Shown one piece after another: positions 28,601 to 42,100 of a DNA stretch of 64,000 nucleotides. Below the pieces are notes generated by a model, which saw only the letters and a list, made by a program, of their open reading frames with translations, ran no database searches and was not told the DNA's origin. Position numbers and translations under genes: made by a program. Position 1 is the first letter of the stretch; every line of letters begins with the position of its first letter. This stretch comes from Tetrahymena thermophila SB210 (taxonomy: Eukaryota > Ciliophora > Oligohymenophorea > Hymenostomatida > Tetrahymenidae): the NCBI RefSeq assembly GCF_000189635.1, contig NW_002476261.1, forward strand, positions 310,001 to 374,000, given 5' to 3'.

Positions 28601-30115
28601 AAGGAGAATAATAAAAACAAACTTGACAATTTTTTGATTGACCTATTTGCTGATTATTTAATAGTCTATCTTGAAAAAATAATAGATAGATAGATATCTA
28701 TTTATTTATTTATTTATAATAAATATAGAAAGTGAGGATGGATTTCAATTCAGTTTAAAGGTAATCAATTATTATAAAATATTGAAGAAAAGAAATCTTC
28801 TTTATTGACTTTTATTTATTTATCAAATTTTTTTTTATAAAAACTTCATCCAAAAATAGTTAATTAATTAATTAAATGAATAAATAATTATTTTTTTAAA
28901 CAAAAACCATTTTTTTAAAACTGTAAGCTTTGATTTATGAATATATTAATTAATTACCCTTGTTAATGTTGCATGTTTCCTTGATTATATTTATTGTATT
29001 AGTTTTGGGGACGCGGCTGCTATAAAAACTGATGATTTGGTGGGTTCTTAAAATTTTAAGCTACAGTAGGAGGAGGCTATTAAAGGTTAATAGGAGGTTG
29101 TATCATTTGGTTGGGAGGCATCATAATCATTGGTGCAGGGCTTCCTGATCCTTAGATTGGTGGTATTTCATTTGCTTATCCCATAATAATTTACTATTGT
29201 TAAGGGTATATCATTTATGGTACTTGTTAATAAGGTGGAGGGGTTGAATTTCCTATGCTTTAAATCAATTCCGCGTTGGTTATAGATTGTTTGTATTGAG
29301 TTGAATCGTCTATACTTAATTTGTTCATCTACTTATTTAAGCTTTTTATATCCAACTGATCATGTCTATAAAGTGGTTTTTGAAGACGCGGATTATTTGA
29401 TTGTTTGTAATAGTCAAAGTAATCCTTTGTGTATAAATAATCATTCTCTTACTATTTTTTTAATAAACGAATTGAATTTAGTAAATAATATGCGTTATTT
29501 TGGAATGCTTTTTGCAGCAGTTGCAACATAGCGCAGGACACGCTTTATAAAATAAAGATTTTTGTGAATTTATAAATTTGCTTGCAATGAGAAGAGTATA
29601 ATATATCTTTTATACTCTTTATAAGGCTTTCATTCTTTTAAATCTGCTTGTATTTATTTATTTAGTGAGAAAAGAGAAATGAATAAATGAGTTAGTTATT
29701 GTACCTATTATAGAGAAGCTTTCTACTGCAAATACAAATCAGGTGGGGCTGATTTTGCACTATTCCTAAGAGCTAATATATCATCCTCTCCATCTCCTAT
29801 TAAAAAAAGAAAGGTTAAATTGATGCTTGTAGTTTCAAAAAAATAAATCCACTCAATATTTCATTAATATAAAGTCTTGTCAAAAAACTAAATAATTTAG
29901 GGTTTTTATTAGAAAGATAAAGAGTGTTTTTATGAGAAAAAATAGAAGAAGAAGAAGAAGAAAAAAAATAAAAAATAAAAACCATCTAATATTCCTCCCA
30001 TCAAAAGCTCACCCTCTTCGGGTTTTTTCTGAATCCCATTGAAGAGTTCGGCATGCTAGTAGACTTTAAATTGCGGCTACTTTAATAAGAAGCTTTGCTT
30101 ATCTTTATCGTCCAT
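25663..30115 (-). CDS. Pumilio (PUF) family RNA-binding protein
   Basis: Ten minus-strand exons (30115-29983, 29796-29705, 29451-28958, 28413-28183, 28126-27432, 27097-26697, 26641-26469, 26415-26320, 26242-26091, 25973-25663) give 925 residues. The N-terminal half is P/Q/N-rich and disordered, with RNSAKSAPPDLYLQQ and NPRLQKPLYR segments typical of Pumilio proteins. The C-terminal half is a full PUF domain. Its eight repeats carry the base-reading residues SR-Q, NY-Q, CR-Q, NH-Q, CR-Q, NY-Q, SN-E and NY-Q in order (for example DQFGNYVIQKLF, HTYGCRVIQKAL, HPYGCRVIQRIL, CQYGNYIIQYI, KFASNVTEKSI, NAFGNYVVQRLY). A long Asn/His tail follows. The domain binds 3' UTRs to repress or localise mRNAs in the cytoplasm. 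The GTT/ATT-rich + strand at about 25685-25870 is the reverse of the Asn tail codons, not a separate element. Confidence 0.95.
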
Positions 30116-30985
30116 GGCTATTATTTATTTGTCATTAAAAGTAATTTAATATTCTTTTGCTTCAGCTAGATCTTAAAAATAATGCGAAATGACTACAATT
30201 AAATTACGCTCTTTATTTATTTATGTAGCTATCTCTTTCTTTTTACTTTAACTTTATTTTTTTTTTACTTATTAATTATCTTTTTATTTTTTTCTTATCT
30301 TAATTCACTTCTCAAAATTTGCTGACTTGTCAAAATAGCAAGAGAGTCTTATTCCATTTTTTTATAGATTGATCTAATTAATAGTTAGTTAATTAAAACA
30401 ATATTTAATTTCTTCTCTAATAGTAAAGCTATTATTGACCAACATTTATTTTTCCTTCCTGATGCGATATTATATTATAATATAATATAATAAACTAAGC
30501 CATCTTTTTTGCTCTTAAATCTTATAGCAATAGATTAATTACCATTTAAAAAACACTCTAACTCTATAACATAATTTATTATAAAAATACTAATACTCCC
30601 ATTGATATTTTTTTATTATTCTCCACCATTTTATTGATATAAAAATTATTTTAACATATAACCAAATTCATAAAATAAACAAAATATAACTCTTTTCATA
30701 AAATCTATCTAAAATATAAAAATAAGTAAAATAATATTTTATTTAATGGTTATAAAATTATTTAAAACTAAATTAAGTAATTTATTTAGCATTTATTGTT
30801 TTAAATTAGAAATATTAACATATTTTAAAGTGCCAAATTGTCATAATAAATTTTTAATGTAAATTTAAATCTATATTTAGCCAAATTGAAAAAGAAGAAT
30901 GAATGATTTATAAAATGATTAGCCCATGGTCATCAATATTAAAGCCAAAAATTTTATGCTTATACAAATTATGAATATGTTTATC
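30116..30985. other. AT-rich upstream region of the PUF gene
   Basis: No gene is visible. It includes a short TATA-type palindromic run at about 30470-30491 (attatattataatataatat). Confidence 0.5.
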
Positions 30986-31886
30986 CAAAAATAAATAAAT
31001 CTCTAAGTATTTTAAAATTGTATCAATTTAATACTTTAAAATAATACATTATTTAAATTTATTCATATTTTATAAAAAGATTCATCATATATCAGTTTAA
31101 TATTTAACTAAAAATCAAGATATTTTTTAGAATATGTTTGTATTTTTTGTTACATTTTTAGCAATTTTAACTTTTATTATTTTGTATTATAAGTATTATT
31201 TATTCTGATGCAAAAATAACATTCCAAGTATTTTAAAATTGTATAATTTAATATTTTAAAATAATAAATTATTTAAATTTATTCATATTTTATAAGATTC
31301 ATCATATATCAATTTAATATTTAACTAAAAATCATGATATTTTTTAGAATACGTTTGTATATTTTGTTAAATTTTTAGGAATTTTAACTTTTATTATTTA
31401 AATTTATGAGAATTAATTATTCTTATACAAAAATAACATTCCAAGTATTTTAAAATTTTTAAAATTTAATACTTTAAAATAAATATATCATTTAAATTTA
31501 TTTATATTTTATAAAAAGATTCATCATTTATCATTTTAATATTTAACTAAAAATCATGATATTTTTTAGAATACGTTTGTATATTTTGTTAAATTTTTAG
31601 GAATTTTAACATTTATTATTTTAATTTATGAGAATTAATTATTCTTATACAAAAATAACATTCCAAGTATTTTAAAATTTTTAAAATTTAATACTTTAAA
31701 ATAAATACATCATTTAAATTTATTCATATTTTATAAAAAGATTCATCATTTATCAGTTTTATATTTAACTAAAAATCAAAATATTTTTTATAATACGTTT
31801 GTATATTTTGTTACATTTTTAGCAATTATAACTTTATTATTTTATATTATGAGCATTATTAATTCTATTGCAAAAATAACATTTTA
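30986..31886. repeat. Four-copy tandem repeat, unit about 220 bp
   Basis: Four imperfect direct copies start with the landmark aagtattttaaaatt at 31005, 31226, 31443 and 31665 (spacing 221, 217 and 222 bp). The last copy fades out by about 31886. Shared blocks inside each unit include atttaaatttatt, gattcatcat, tatttaactaaaaatca, atattttttagaat and cgtttgtatattttgtta. Copies 2-4 are closer to each other than to copy 1. There is no open frame in any unit, and no terminal inverted repeat or target-site duplication that would suggest a transposon. Confidence 0.9.
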
Positions 31887-32027
31887 AAAAAGAAATTTTT
31901 ATTTTTTCATTTACATTCACAATTAAAAAATAATAATCGAATAAATAAAAGTTTACTTGAATATGCTAAAATAAATTTTCTACATAAATCGATTTATAAA
32001 TAAAATATATATACAATATATGTTAAA

Positions 32028-32647
32028 TCATTAGTATACTAAAGCAGTAATTTTTTCTAATTACTCAACATCAAAAGGAGTAAATCTATTTAAAGTTGTT
32101 GAATCTATATCAAAAACTGCTACTACTTCATTAGTAGTTTTATTGAATACAGGGATGACAACTTCACTTAAGGTTTCGTTATCACATGCAATGTAATTTT
32201 TGCATTCTTTTACATTGTTAACAACTTGAGTTTTGGCTTCTTACCATGCTGTACCACAAACACCTTTACCTATTTGTTAATTATTTGGTTTATTATTATA
32301 TCAAAATAATTTCAAATTGTAAGAAATAAGCTTCATAGTTCATTGAATCAGTTATTTAATTTACCTATGGCGATTCTAGGAGTTGCTAATATAGTTGATT
32401 GATAAGGACCAACTTCTAGAACTTTGTTTCCAGTTTTATTTCCTTATGAGTCTAATTCATCAACAACAACATAGAATCCAACAAAGAAGAAATCTGGAAT
32501 CAAATTTTTTACTACAGATGCAATAGAGGTAAGCTTAGCTTCGAAGGTTAATTTATTCTTAGTATTGTAGTATTCTAAAAAGTCTTAAAGCTATTTAAAA
32601 GCCTTTTCATAAATTATCTTATTAGCCTCTTGGTCGATAGTTGACAT
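32028..32647 (-). CDS. Free methionine-(R)-sulfoxide reductase (fRMsr, GAF domain)
   Basis: Two exons (32647-32365, 32269-32028) around a 95-nt intron give 174 residues. The GAF fold signature of the fRMsr family is plain: FFFVGFYVV, then VGPYQSTILA, then the catalytic-loop motif GKGVCGTAW, then YIACDNETLSEVVIPVF and VAVFDIDS. The enzyme reduces free L-methionine-(R)-S-oxide using thioredoxin and lies in the cytosol. Cysteines are at 99 (GVCG), 117 and 123 (IACD). In bacterial and yeast members a third conserved Cys lies about ten residues before GVCG in a C-x-R/M-I context; here that position is Thr (ATPRIA, T89), so the disulfide used for recycling may involve C117 instead. The C-terminus runs a few residues beyond FDVE to the TGA. 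Size is normal for the family. Confidence 0.92.
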
Positions 32648-35600
32648 TTTATGATATATTTTTAATTTTAAAGATATGTGGTAAGATTATTTTTTTGATT
32701 AGATTATTTTGTTATATTTTTTGATCAATCAAAGTAATTTAATAACTAAAAATCTATGGATATGTTCCAGATTTATTCTATGTAAATTCTTTTATGAAAT
32801 AAAGGAAAGATCTAAGTTATACATACTATGATACTAATTTGCAAATTGCATAAGATTGCACTCATTAAATAGTGAAATATTGATAGTAAAGAGTTAGTAA
32901 TAATTTAGTAATTTATTATTTCTAATTAATGTAATCAAACTATATCTTCCATATACAAATTCAATCATACATCCACCACTCCATTTGTATGTTATATTAA
33001 TTGTTCACGTAAAAAGAAATATTCTAGAAATACATCAATTTATTAAATATTCCTAATTAATTATCTAAAAAGATATCTCCTCATAAATTAATTATTCAAG
33101 TAAATGTAAATTAAAAGATTAGGTCATATAATTTTAAAATGTCAACTTTAAATAGTTAATTGAATTGATGAATTAAATTCATTTTCTTTTAAATGTGCAA
33201 CAGGCTTAAAAATTTTTATGATTTTACTATTTAAGATATATTCCTGCTCATAAAATTAACTTTATCAAATGCTTCAAAGTGCTTTAAATTGTTGGTTAAT
33301 TTTACAACTTAGCTAATTAATTTCAATTGATTTTGTCTTTTCTAATTGAAAAATCTTTTATAAAAAAAGAAGTAACATTCAATTTACCCTTATTTTTTAT
33401 TGAGAATCAATTAATATAAATAATTTATTTTTTAAACCATTTAGCTATTGATTATTTTAAAATATTTAGATTTAAAATTGAATTTTAGAGCCAAGCAAGA
33501 TATACATAATCATATTCTTTTATTTCTAATAATTAATTATATACTGTAAAATTACTTCTTAACTATTATTGTGCCTTTATTTGCTATATAATGAAATGGT
33601 TAAAAATTTTTCAACAACATATTAAATAAAATTTAAACTAATTTTTATTGTTTTATGAGGATTTATGGAGGTTTCTTATAACTTTTAGAAAATTTTCTAT
33701 AAAATTAATTTTAATTGTATCATTTTTCCAGTCAAAAAAAATATATTTATATATTTACTCAAAATTAAATTTATCTTTAAATATTTTTTATAAATAAGAA
33801 ATAAAAATTGTTTTCTTTTGATTTAGGCTTAATAAAACACAAAAATGTGTAAACTGAATTTGCTGTAATTTAGAAATTTCTGAAAGAAATATTTAAATAA
33901 TGTTCCTTTTTTCTTTCTAGATTTAGTATATTACTAATTTATAAATTATTCTATTATTTTTTCATTTAAAATAAAAAATTAATAATGCAATAAATTTGTA
34001 AATTGTTGATAATTAAATTTTTAATATAAATTTATTTGAAATTCTTTTTATATTCATTCATATACATATCCTTTTTAATTATTTCTACTTTTTTAAACAA
34101 TCAAAAAAAAAAATTTTGATTAATTTAGATAAAATAAATTATGATTACCAAACTTATTAATAAAAACTCCTTTAGCATAACTTTCTTTTATAGAGTAAAA
34201 GTTAAATTTTGAGTACGAATAAAATAATTTTAATCTTAATACAAAAAAAGATGAATGATCTCTTTTATATATTTATTAAGATTATTCATTTTTATTACTT
34301 GATATTATTTATTCATTTTTCCCTTCTAACATTTTTAATTGAATAAAACAGTTAATTTGTTTTGGGTTGAGATATTTTTAATTACAAAAATGAAATAAAA
34401 ACAATAAAATTCTTTAAATTTATTTATTAGCTTTTTATTTTATTTCATTTTCTTTTTCTTATTTAGATAAGAAAAATTAAATCTGAAAAAACACTTTACA
34501 TATATTTTAAAACTCAAATAAGCATTTAAATAAAATTTCTACAAAAAATTTTTAGGAATACCTAAGAATTAATTAGTTATAATTGAATATATTTGAATTC
34601 AATATGTATTTAAGACATGATGTTATTTTTTATAAAATTAAAAAAAACAAAAACTGGCTATCTTAATTGTTTTAACCTTTTATTCAATATCTTTACTATT
34701 AAAAATATTTAGCACCTGATTCAAAATATATTAGTAATATATTCTCTGGAGACTAAATTATACATTTATCTATTTTTTGATTGCAATAAAGTGTTTTGAA
34801 AATATCATTTTAGTTTCTGTTGTAAATTATTACTTAAAGTAATATTTAATTAAAAAATTTAAAAGAAAATAAAATGGAATATAAGAAAAACTAGTATTAG
34901 TTATTTAGATAAAAATTTAATTATGTTATATTTTAAGGGAAAACTAAAATTAAAACTCAATTATTTCTATTTTTAATATCTAATTAGTAGTAAATAGCTT
35001 TTGAGTTTTATTAGAAATCTATCAAACTACAAGAAATAAAGTTCTACTTTTTAAATAATAAAAAATTTAGTAAGATAATTTAATGAATTTCAATTTTATC
35101 ATAAATTAGTAAATTTTATTTCACCAAAAAAATATTTGAAAAGCTGATGATTATGATGTAGCTTTTATTTTTAGATCATGAATTAATGTTTTAATATATT
35201 TATGATGTTAAGTCGAGTTTGTAACTTGGATTAACTTTTTAAAAATTAAATTAAAAACACGTCAGGATGTTAAATCATTCAAAGTGGTTTTTTTATCATT
35301 AGTGTGGTAATTAATTAATGCATGACATCATTACACTTTTCCATCAATTAAAAATTCAATAATATGAAGAATTTTTAATCAAAACTTAACTCTTTATTAA
35401 TAAATTAAGAAATAAATAAATAAATCCTTCACAATAAAACTGAAATCTTCATTTTTTTTATTACTATTTTTCAAAACATTTTTGTATTACATTTAATTTT
35501 TTCATTACTTATATATTTGATTTTGTTTTTATTTTTTTAAAAAATTAAAATTAATAAGCTAAATTATTGAGGTAAAAATAAAAATCTACTAGATATATAT

Positions 35601-36505
35601 TTTAAATAAATATTTTTTTGGTTTTATTAGAATTTTTAGATTATTAAATTACAATAACTTTCAAAGTAAATTAACTAATTTTAGCTAAATAATAAATTAT
35701 ATTTCATTCAATTAAGAAAAAATAATTTTGAGCTTTTTAAAAAATAAATTAGCATTTATATTATTAACTGTAAAATAATGTTTAGAAATTAAAATGTTTT
35801 AAGGTTATTTTTATAAATTAAATAGTTTTGAGTTGAAGTATTACTTAATTTTTGTTTTCAAAACTAAAATATATATCAATTTTGCTTATCTTGAATAAAA
35901 GGTAATTTATGTTTTTTTTCTATACATAATGAAATTAATAAATAGACAGATAAAAATAAATAAATTAAATAGTGTAGTTTTAGATAAAATTAATAAACCA
36001 AATTCTGTCAAATGTAATAGAAAAACTTAATTTATCTCTATCAATCAGTCTAAGAAACAAAAAAACAAATTTATCTCAATTAATAAAAAATCTTAATTAA
36101 TTAATTATATGTATCTATCTATGAGTGAATTTATATTTTGGTTATGAAATATTAAGCTCTAATTTTAATTACCATTCATCAATTTTATTTGATTTGATTG
36201 ATAAATTGTATTTCAAATTACATAGTAAACATAAATTTAAGATATGTGGTAAATATATATCAATATAAATCATTTGTTAATTTAATTAATAGTTTGTTTA
36301 CAAAAACAAGAACTTTGAATATAGAAAACAAACTAACTTTTATATTTTTAATATTTAGTTTAGATTCATTCTAATTAATATTTTAATATTTACTTTAGAC
36401 TATATTTGTTAAAGATATTTACAAAATTTTATGGTAATTTATTATTAAATGTCTAGAGCAAGATACCTAAATACATAGATACCTCTTTCAAAGATTTTAG
36501 ATATT
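32648..36505. other. 3.9-kb AT-rich intergenic region
   Basis: This is the longest gene-free stretch in the window. I found no frame with coding composition, no tRNA and no clear repeat family. Gene-poor AT DNA is the best description. Confidence 0.5.
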
Positions 36506-37244
36506 TCAGCTTGAATAGCAAAACTAACTTTAAGTGCTTGTTTTGCTGCTTAAGCTTTGATGGCTTGAGTTAAGAATTTCTTTTTAAAGATCTTTATTAT
36601 TTATTATGTTATTAATTATTACATTGAAAGCTTCCTTTACGTTTATGTCTTTTTATGATGAAGTTTCGAAAAATAATATCCCTAATTAGTCGGCTAATTA
36701 TTTTCCTTCTTTATAACTAACTTATCTTTAATCCTCTTAATCACATTTTGTTCCAATTAATATTAATTCTATGTCTTCTCTACTATACTGCTTTATTTAA
36801 TCGATCCATTTTTATACATTATTAAAAGACTATCTATCATCGATAGCATAGCATATTATTATCCCTTGAGCTTTCCTATAAATGAAGGCTTATTAAATAT
36901 ATCTACTCACTTCATGATTATAGTGCCAAGTTTGAATTTCAATGTCCTTTTAGCCTATGGTTATATTCCTGCTATAATAGTCTAATGCTTTATTTAATAT
37001 TAAAACAAAAATCAATACAAAATTTCTTTGTTTTGCCTTTCAAAGTAAAATAAATAAATAAATAAGCTAAAATAGAATTAATTTAATCTTGAAAGAATCA
37101 ATAGTAAAGCTGCTAAATCAAAGAGTTAAATATATATTTACGATAATCGCAAGCATTAGAGCCTGGTTCAGCATTCAAAGAATATCTCAAATTTAAACTT
37201 AATTTTCCAACTTTTTAATCACCAACAAGAACAAGTTTCAACAT
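36506..37244 (-). CDS. Rab-like small GTPase with degenerate nucleotide-binding motifs
   Basis: Two exons (37244-37142, 36987-36506) with a 154-nt intron give 194 residues. The fold is clearly Rab/Ras-like: KLVLVGDQKVGK at the start, then AQGIIICYAIDDRQSFNNVQ, LILIGTKCD and FFETSS followed by NVKEAF. The motifs needed for GTP handling are altered. In G1 the Mg-binding Ser/Thr after GK is Leu (VGKLS). G3 lacks DxxGQ (the usual WDTAGQE region reads TWHYNHE). In G4 NKxD is TKCD, while G5 ETS is kept. There is no C-terminal Cys pair for prenylation (it ends FCYSS). Membrane trafficking would be the family role, but this looks like a pseudo-GTPase. A 31-nt AT-rich stretch after KEAFN could be a micro-intron, which would change the last 40 residues. 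The intact frame argues against a dead pseudogene. Confidence 0.75.
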
Positions 37245-39157
37245 TTATTTTTGAGGGGTATTTATTTATTTATATTTTATCTGTATTGTTTATTCAGGTT
37301 AAAAAAGTTCTACTTTTTTAATTTTTTTTAAAGTTAATTGTTTTAATATGTAAATTATTATTAATTGAAGAGGAGTGAGAGATTTAATTGATTAGTCAAA
37401 TTTGGATAAATTTAGTAATTTATTTAAAGCAAGGGAAGATTTTTTATTTCATAAGGAATATAAGCAAAATATATATGAGTTATTAATTTAAAGTACCAAT
37501 AATTAAATTCAGTCATCAAATATCAAATCAATATTTGAATTAATTTACAGTTAACAATTGATTTTGTTACTTGAATTACCTGTTTAAAATCAGATTAGAA
37601 AGACGTCAAAATAATATATCATCCAAAGCTATTATTTTCAATCCATGACATCATTAATCATAACAATAGTCATAACTTCATAACTTAGCTTATATTTAAA
37701 TCAAGTTAGGACTATTTTTAAATGAAATTAATTTCTTTTTCATAACAAAATAATCAACCAATCATCTTATTTTTTTGCATTTTTTAGAACAAAATTTTTA
37801 TTTTTTTATTGTACTTGAGTTCATTTTTTTTCTATTTTTATTAAGAAAGTAATTTATTTAAATGATTGATTTTTATTTAAATGAAATGTAAAATATTTTT
37901 TCAAAAAATAATAATTTAAAAACAAAGAAATAAAATTATTTAAAATAATAGATAAGATATAATAGGTAGTTATTCTTTTCATATTTGCTCATTAAATAAA
38001 TAAGTATCAAACAAACAAACATTTCTTTTATAATACCTTATCGATCATATAATTTCTTTTATAATTTATATTATTTCAAATTTGATCATTAAAAAACAAA
38101 CAACCAATCTATTCTCAAAAATTTATAATATAATTCTATTGATATTTATTTGGCTCTCATAGCATATAAAAAAACAATAACAATTTTTAACAAATAAAAG
38201 ACAAATAATTAAATTTGTTAAAGTATTCACTCATTAAAAATATTGTAACTATTAATCAATTAGCTTTTAAAAATTAATCAAAAAATTAAAACTAAGCAAA
38301 TAAATAAATTAGAAACAAAATAAATTATTTTTATTTGTTACCCAAAATTAATTTTATTTTATATAGCTATGGAATATATTTTTAATTTTACTGCAAAAAG
38401 TTAAGAAAAGACTGTTTCTTATATTAATGAAGGGTTTATTATAAAATATTTATATGATTTAAACAATTCAATTTGATTTATGTAAATAAATTTATTTAAA
38501 TTCTTGCATGTATTTTAATTCAATTTTCATATAATGAATTTTATTAGATTAATTTAATTGAGAAATAAAAAGTTTATCAAAATACTTTAAAAATAATTCT
38601 CAAACCTAAAAAGATAGATGAAAAGGATTGGTGATAATGAATGATAAGAATATACGCTATTAACCAAAATATTACAAATTTTTGATAAATTAAATAAAAA
38701 ATATAAATTAAAATTTACTATCGAAATTATTTTTTTTAACTTAATTAAATATTTTAATAATTTTAAATAGTTTGCTCAATTAATTTTAACAAAAAATAAA
38801 TTAAAAATATTTCAAATAGGATCTTTAATATAAATATTAGATTTTTTCATTCGTTTTGTTATGCTCTACATAGCAATTTATCTATAAACGTTTTTTTTAA
38901 AAAGTATAACTTATTTTGAGGACCTATTGTTTTTATTTTCTTAGCTTATTACTTAAAGATGGTTATAATTTGGATAATAATAAATATAATCTTTTATTTC
39001 TTCAAAGTCGTAAATATAAAGTTGTAAATCTTAAGCTGTGAACTATTAAGCTATGAATTTTGATTATATAGTCATCGCATCGTGTTTTTTCATTATAGTT
39101 TATCGTCTTTTTTTATCAATGCGATTTAATGAATGTAATCTTTATTCAAGTAGACTT
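37245..39157. other. AT-rich intergenic region
   Basis: No gene or structured element is recognised over 1.9 kb. Confidence 0.5.
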
Positions 39158-42100
39158 TCAATCAATTAGTTAATTTAATTCTCGATCTTAGATGATTTTT
39201 TTGTACTTATTTTAAAAATAAATTAATACAGAATTTAAACAAACAGTAACTTTGATAAGAAAGTTAAAATTACCTTTATGTTTTATTTTCTTCATTTTAT
39301 TATTAACTTGTAGCAAGAATAGAAGATCTTTTTTTAGTTAGACTTTGAATGTGCTTTAAACTTTTAGAAGTTTATAGTTCTTTTTTTTCTTATCCACCTT
39401 TTTAAAATTTTTTAATGAGTTAGAATTTTAAATTTAAAAGTTAAATTAATTACTATAAAAGGATTAATCGCTGCTATTTAAATTTTCACACACTTATACG
39501 GTTTTTCTGCTTAAATTAAAAGTTGCTTTTTTCTATACTACTTAAGAATCTAGCTATTATTTTTCTGTACCCTCTATTTTATTTGCTTGCTTCAAAGATT
39601 CAGCCCTTTCGATGGCACTTTAAATAATTGAACTTTCATCACTCAAGCTATTGGCTTTTGAAAATGTTTTCTAAGATTTTTGACTTTTAAAACTTGCTAA
39701 ACTTTTAGAATTTGTAGAAGCATTTTGTAACTTTTATTCTTCTTCTTCTTATTATTATACCTCATCTTCATTTTCATCTTCACTTTCATTTTCAGATTCT
39801 TAAATTTATTGGTTTGAGTCCTCGAAATCTAAATTTGAAGATAAATCTGATAAATTATTTTAGTTTTATTATTCTATAAATTATATCTGTTAATCTTTAA
39901 TAAATTTTATATCATTTATAGCTTAAAATTTCTTTCTTTTTGTATTTCTTTTTAGGTTTTTTATTTGTTCTTGGATATTCCTAAAATAATTTTTTAAGAT
40001 TGATTTGTTTCTTCCCTCATAAAAAATAAATGGACATTGCTTAAGAGTGTGTGTCTTCAAGTTACATGACTCACAGCTTATATTAACAGCTTTTAGATTT
40101 TAATTAAACTTGACCTCATCTCTTAAATAGCAATATTTTTCATACTCTTCTTCATTTTTTTTAATTTCTTACAAAAATTCACTCAATTAAATTTACAGGA
40201 CACAGCATATTCCCTTACTCTTGAAGTTGAATTCTTCATAATAATTTTCTGTGATGAAATTCTCAAACCCAAAAAACTATCCTTCTTGATAATTCTTATT
40301 TTAAAAATAAAATCAATAATAAATTATTTTTCATGGATAAAAAAATTACATACATATAATTCTTTGACTTTTTTTGTATTTAAGTTGAATGTATATTTAG
40401 TCACTTCTCCAGAATGAATAATGTATAGAAATGGTTCATCATGAGATATAGAAATTATATCTTAGTCATGGGATAATATTTTTTCCTTCATTTTTAAAGC
40501 TATCCTGCTTAGTGTTTCATCAGAAAATAAATCTTTAAATATTTAAATCTTTTTAAGTCTTTTCGTATATACATTAACTTTTATTTCATCTTGCAAGTAT
40601 TCTGTCAGATTTGATAGCTAGTCAATTGAACAGAGTAAATCCTCCTTTTTATCTGTATAAATGTAATCTAAATATTTTCTAGCTCTTGCTTGTAACTCTA
40701 AATCCACATCATATTGTCTAAAATATTTATTTATCATAGCCAAACCCTACAGATAAATATTTTTCTTTTGTTTAAAGTCATATAAAATACTTCCTATTTT
40801 AAATATATTTTCTTTTTTATTATTTTAAGTAATTAAAAAAACTATTCATTTTTTGAATTTTAAAAAATTTAATATATCCAATAAAATAAATAAATAAAAA
40901 TGATATTTAGTTAGTTGTCAATTTAACCATAATAGATCAAATAATCTAAAAGAAATTAATAGAATAATTTAAATTTCATTTTTTAAAATAAATGAAAAAA
41001 TACCTATCGAGTTAATAGAATATCCAAAGACACCACATGAAATTAAAGCAACAAAAATCACTGTGAGCATTTCAAGATCAGATTGTGGTGTTATATCCCC
41101 GTAGCCTATAGTTGTCATTGTAATTACTGAGTAATAAAAGCTATACAGATATCTTATTTATAATTAAACATTTTATACATTATACTTTATAAGCCATCCA
41201 TAGTTATATTGAGATTCATAAGTTCCTACTGCATTCCATACACAACAAATTAAATGTGCAAAATAAATAGCTTAAGCAGCTAAAAAAGTTAATGATATTA
41301 TTCCTTATTTTATTTTAATAAAAAATTATTATTATTATATAAATTAATTAATCAATCAATTGCTATATTTTAAAAATAAGTTATTTTTGTTATTTTACAT
41401 AAGTAATTTTTTAGATTATAATTTTTAGAAAAATCATAAATAATCAATTATCATAGGCTCATAAATTTTTATTTTTAATTTTAGTGTTAAATTTATTTTT
41501 TTAAAGCTAATTTCAAATAATTCAATTTATTTTTTATACTTTTGTATGTAATGGGGTAGTGTTTTTAATTTATAAAGTATATGGTTTTTTTATTACCTGA
41601 TATTTTCATCCTTAATAAAAACTGCTCTTTAAAAATGTCTAATATTCTAAATGATTTGGATACTCTGTAGAAGAAAAAGAAATAGGTAGCTTAAATATTA
41701 TTAATCTGGTAGTTTAATGAAAGAATGCTTAAAATATCTGGAATCATTTCTGTCTTGAAGTATTGCTTAAAAATCTAGATGTGATTTTCAACTAAATTGC
41801 CTGTTTCTGTTGATTTGGTGTTTGCTCTTATGAAAACATCTATTGAATATACCACAGGGCATATTTTTGAAAAGTAAATTTGAAAGACATCACTCCTAGC
41901 TGACAAGAAAGAATATTCAAAAGGAATATATATGAATAAGATTGTTGATGCAATGAATATGATTGTTTCCCAAACAATATAACTATAAGAGAGGTAGTGA
42001 AATAAAGGAATGTTTGAAAAAATTAACTAGACTATTAAAATATATAATTCATAAATCTTTTAGCATATTTAAAATAGCCAGCCGAAATATTTTACTATAA

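Noticed and set aside
30986..31886. CRISPR array or transposon as an explanation of the tandem repeat
   Set aside because: Units are 220 bp and contiguous, with no short repeat-spacer pattern, no terminal inverted repeats and no encoded transposase.
36580..36615. 31-nt micro-intron in the Rab-like gene
   Set aside because: Removing it gives an Ala/Lys/Gln-rich tail without a prenylation motif, and it is shorter than all other introns in the window; not adopted but left as an alternative.
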